Assembly (NCBI GenBank): GCA_018714665.1
Contig: DVNA01000038.1
Coordinates: 1 to 14,851, forward strand
DNA from: Candidatus Gallibacteroides avistercoris
GTDB lineage: Bacteria; Bacteroidota; Bacteroidia; Bacteroidales; CHK158-818
Direction of reading: 5' to 3'
DNA: 14,851 nucleotides
Of the stretch, positions 13,406 to 14,851 are shown piece by piece. The notes under the pieces are model-generated. The model was given only the letters and a program-made list of their open reading frames with translations, was not told the origin of the DNA and did no database searches. The position numbers and the translations under genes were made by a program. Numbering within the stretch: position 1 is the stretch's first letter; each line of letters starts with the position of its first letter.

Positions 13406-14641
13406 TTAAAATGAAAATTGCATCATCACCACGGCGCAATGCATCGCCAGGCCCAGATCGTCCCGATCACGCGAATCTTGATCGGCGTGTCCCCAACGTC
13501 CAGTATATTGGTACATGGCCTGCAACTTTAAATTGGAACGGTATGCATACCAGTTCAGTCCCACAGCGGGCATATTTATCGACCCTTTTTCCCGGGTAGA
13601 GTTCCTATCCATATAGTCATACCGGACAACCGGTTGCAACTTGCGCGTTACAAAATAACCGGCCTGCACATATCCCCCCAAAAACCAATAAGGTTCTTCT
13701 ACTTTCTGACGTTTGGTAAATTTCATCTGCATGGCATAGGCCTCGGCACTCAGATAGAGCCGATTGATCAAACGGGTATATTCTACCCCCAAACGCAAAT
13801 CGTTACTACTCTCCCAGTTGGCCTCCACATTGTAAGAAACCGAGGCGGCATAAGAGACCTTGTCGTTGGTCAAATCGTCCGGATCGCCCTGATAAGAAGG
13901 CAATGCTCCCTTGGGCATATAGGCCAAACGTCCGGCATACAGCAACGAGGGGATATGCAGATCGTCGCTCATGGTTTTCTTGGCCATATTGACGTCGCTG
14001 CCTGTTCCGTTGAAAATCCCGATACGGTAATCCCACTTGTTTTTCAACAATCCATGTAGTTGAACACCCAAATCGAAACCGGTACCGACATTCGGATTCA
14101 CCGAATTAATCGACTCGTTGATATTTACCGCTGTTGTCAAGGAGGTAGGTAGTACGGGAAACAACGTTTCGCCCAACGTTACCAGATAGGCTTGTGAAAA
14201 AGGTGTCTTGAACTTTCCAACACGGACCCGCAACTCGTCTCTCATATTGATGTCGAACCACGCCTGTTGCAGCAGAGAAGATCCCGTTTTTGCCGCATTT
14301 ACGGCCAGGTTAAATGTTACGATGTTAAACGCCTTCCCCGAAAATCCGAGAATGGCATTTCCCACCTCAAAACCGCTATTGGCTACCCGGTCCTGATCGG
14401 CCAGATCAATTCCTTCGTCGTCGTAATAATTGAACTTTACCGAAGTCTGTACCAAAGAATAGGGTTTGAAAAGGAAATCTCCGGCTTTCGTTGAAAAAGT
14501 AAACCCTTTTTTCCCGGCCAGAGAGACGACATCGCTCTCTACATATTTATCGCTGACATAAGGTTGGTCATGCTTTACTTGTGCCGACACATTCGTAACA
14601 GCAAAGAACATCGGCAGGCACAACAATTTTATTATTTTCAT
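13406..14641 (-). CDS. OprP/OprO-like outer-membrane porin
   Basis: 411 aa with a cleavable signal peptide (MKIIKLLCLPMFFAVTNVSA). The mature protein alternates amphipathic beta-strands and polar turns and ends in the barrel-terminal Phe (MMQFSF). FDINMRDELRVRVGKFKTPFS (about 129-149) is the signature of phosphate-selective porin O/P family proteins, and GTGFDLGVQLHG, YRIGIFNGTGSD and PVVRYDYMDRNS are further typical strands. Substrate specificity cannot be read off; in Bacteroidota such porins often sit with imelysin/DUF1111 genes rather than phosphate genes (general knowledge). Outer membrane. Located 31 bases after the di-haem oxidoreductase gene and 11 bases before the cytochrome lipoprotein gene, so probably part of one operon. 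No promoter is seen in the 31-base gap. Confidence 0.85.
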   Translation of the reverse strand: MKIIKLLCLPMFFAVTNVSAQVKHDQPYVSDKYVESDVVSLAGKKGFTFSTKAGDFLFKPYSLVQTSVKFNYYDDEGIDLADQDRVANSGFEVGNAILGFSGKAFNIVTFNLAVNAAKTGSSLLQQAWFDINMRDELRVRVGKFKTPFSQAYLVTLGETLFPVLPTSLTTAVNINESINSVNPNVGTGFDLGVQLHGLLKNKWDYRIGIFNGTGSDVNMAKKTMSDDLHIPSLLYAGRLAYMPKGALPSYQGDPDDLTNDKVSYAASVSYNVEANWESSNDLRLGVEYTRLINRLYLSAEAYAMQMKFTKRQKVEEPYWFLGGYVQAGYFVTRKLQPVVRYDYMDRNSTREKGSINMPAVGLNWYAYRSNLKLQAMYQYTGRWGHADQDSRDRDDLGLAMHCAVVMMQFSF

Positions 14642-14672
14642 CTCGTTTGATTATTTCATGTAATTGTTTTGC

Positions 14673-14851
14673 TTATAAAGATTCTAAGAATGTTATCAGG
14701 GCATCCCGTTCCTCCTTGGGCAAACGGCTAAACAGCTCCCGAGAAACAGCCCCCTCTCCACCGTGCCACATGATGGCCTCTACCAGATTTCGGGCCCGAC
14801 CGTCGTGCAGGAAATAGGTATGTCCGTTCACCCGTTCCTGTAATCCGATTC
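14673..14851 (-). CDS. DUF1111 di-haem cytochrome c oxidoreductase, C-terminal fragment
   Basis: The last 58 residues of a gene running off the right edge are visible in the frame ending at the TAA of 14675-14673. VNGHTYFLHDGRARNLVEAIMWHGGEGAVSRELFSRLPKEERDALITFLESL is the characteristic C-terminus of the DUF1111 family (also annotated thiol oxidoreductase or di-haem peroxidase-like), with DGRARNLVEAIMWHGGE as the hallmark. The haem-binding motifs would lie beyond the window. Such proteins are periplasmic, and in Bacteroidota and Proteobacteria they often accompany imelysin-type iron-regulated proteins. It precedes the porin gene by 31 bases, so the operon starts outside the window. Confidence 0.82.
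   Translation of the reverse strand, partial: IGLQERVNGHTYFLHDGRARNLVEAIMWHGGEGAVSRELFSRLPKEERDALITFLESL

Overview
The window reads as chromosomal DNA of a Bacteroidales bacterium (phylum Bacteroidota). The evidence is a BamD-type lipoprotein next to the Bacteroidota form of the RNA polymerase omega subunit, a DUF4293 membrane protein, several SPII lipoproteins, secreted GH127-like and GH43 enzymes, a BioG-type biotin pathway, near absence of Shine-Dalgarno sequences, and promoters of the Bacteroidota type (TTTG / TAnnTTTG). I cannot safely name a genus. No tRNA, rRNA, CRISPR array, IS element or phage gene was seen, and no gene-free stretch exceeds about 120 bases.

Left part, + strand. bioG-bioC-bioD (23-2079) are tightly packed and give early and late steps of biotin synthesis: BioC methylates malonyl-ACP, BioG releases pimeloyl-ACP from its methyl ester, and BioD makes dethiobiotin. 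A few bases of an upstream gene, perhaps bioF, overlap the bioG start. bamD (outer-membrane assembly) and rpoZ (RNA polymerase omega) follow, closed by a strong hairpin/T-run. Next are an unrecognised lipoprotein gene that starts directly after that terminator, a DUF4293 four-helix membrane protein, a small secreted PI-PLC-like protein, and a 677-aa secreted GH127-type (DUF1680) enzyme with its zinc-thiolate site intact and a textbook Bacteroides promoter. A bidirectional terminator at about 7800-7834 ends this half.

Right part, - strand, read from the right edge. The C-terminus of a DUF1111 di-haem oxidoreductase is followed by an OprP-like porin, a mono-haem cytochrome c lipoprotein and a cytoplasmic two-part protein with a C-terminal Rid (YjgF) domain that resembles FkbO/Hyg5/XanB2 chorismatases. 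Gaps of 31, 11 and 9 bases suggest one transcript. Then come a promoter with a perfect 9-1-9 palindrome, a haemerythrin-domain protein with a cysteine-depleted ScdA-like N-terminus, and an overlapping LuxR-type regulator whose receiver lacks the phosphorylatable Asp. After a 124-base gap lies a DAACS/SLC1-family symporter with altered cation and substrate sites, and 12 bases later a GH43 lipoprotein.

The most interesting part is about 10.1-14.85 kb. An envelope electron-transfer/porin operon carries a cytoplasmic chorismatase-like Rid protein and lies beside a di-iron protein plus pseudo-receiver regulator under a Fur/PerR-like palindrome. A link to iron or redox physiology is inference, not shown by the sequence.
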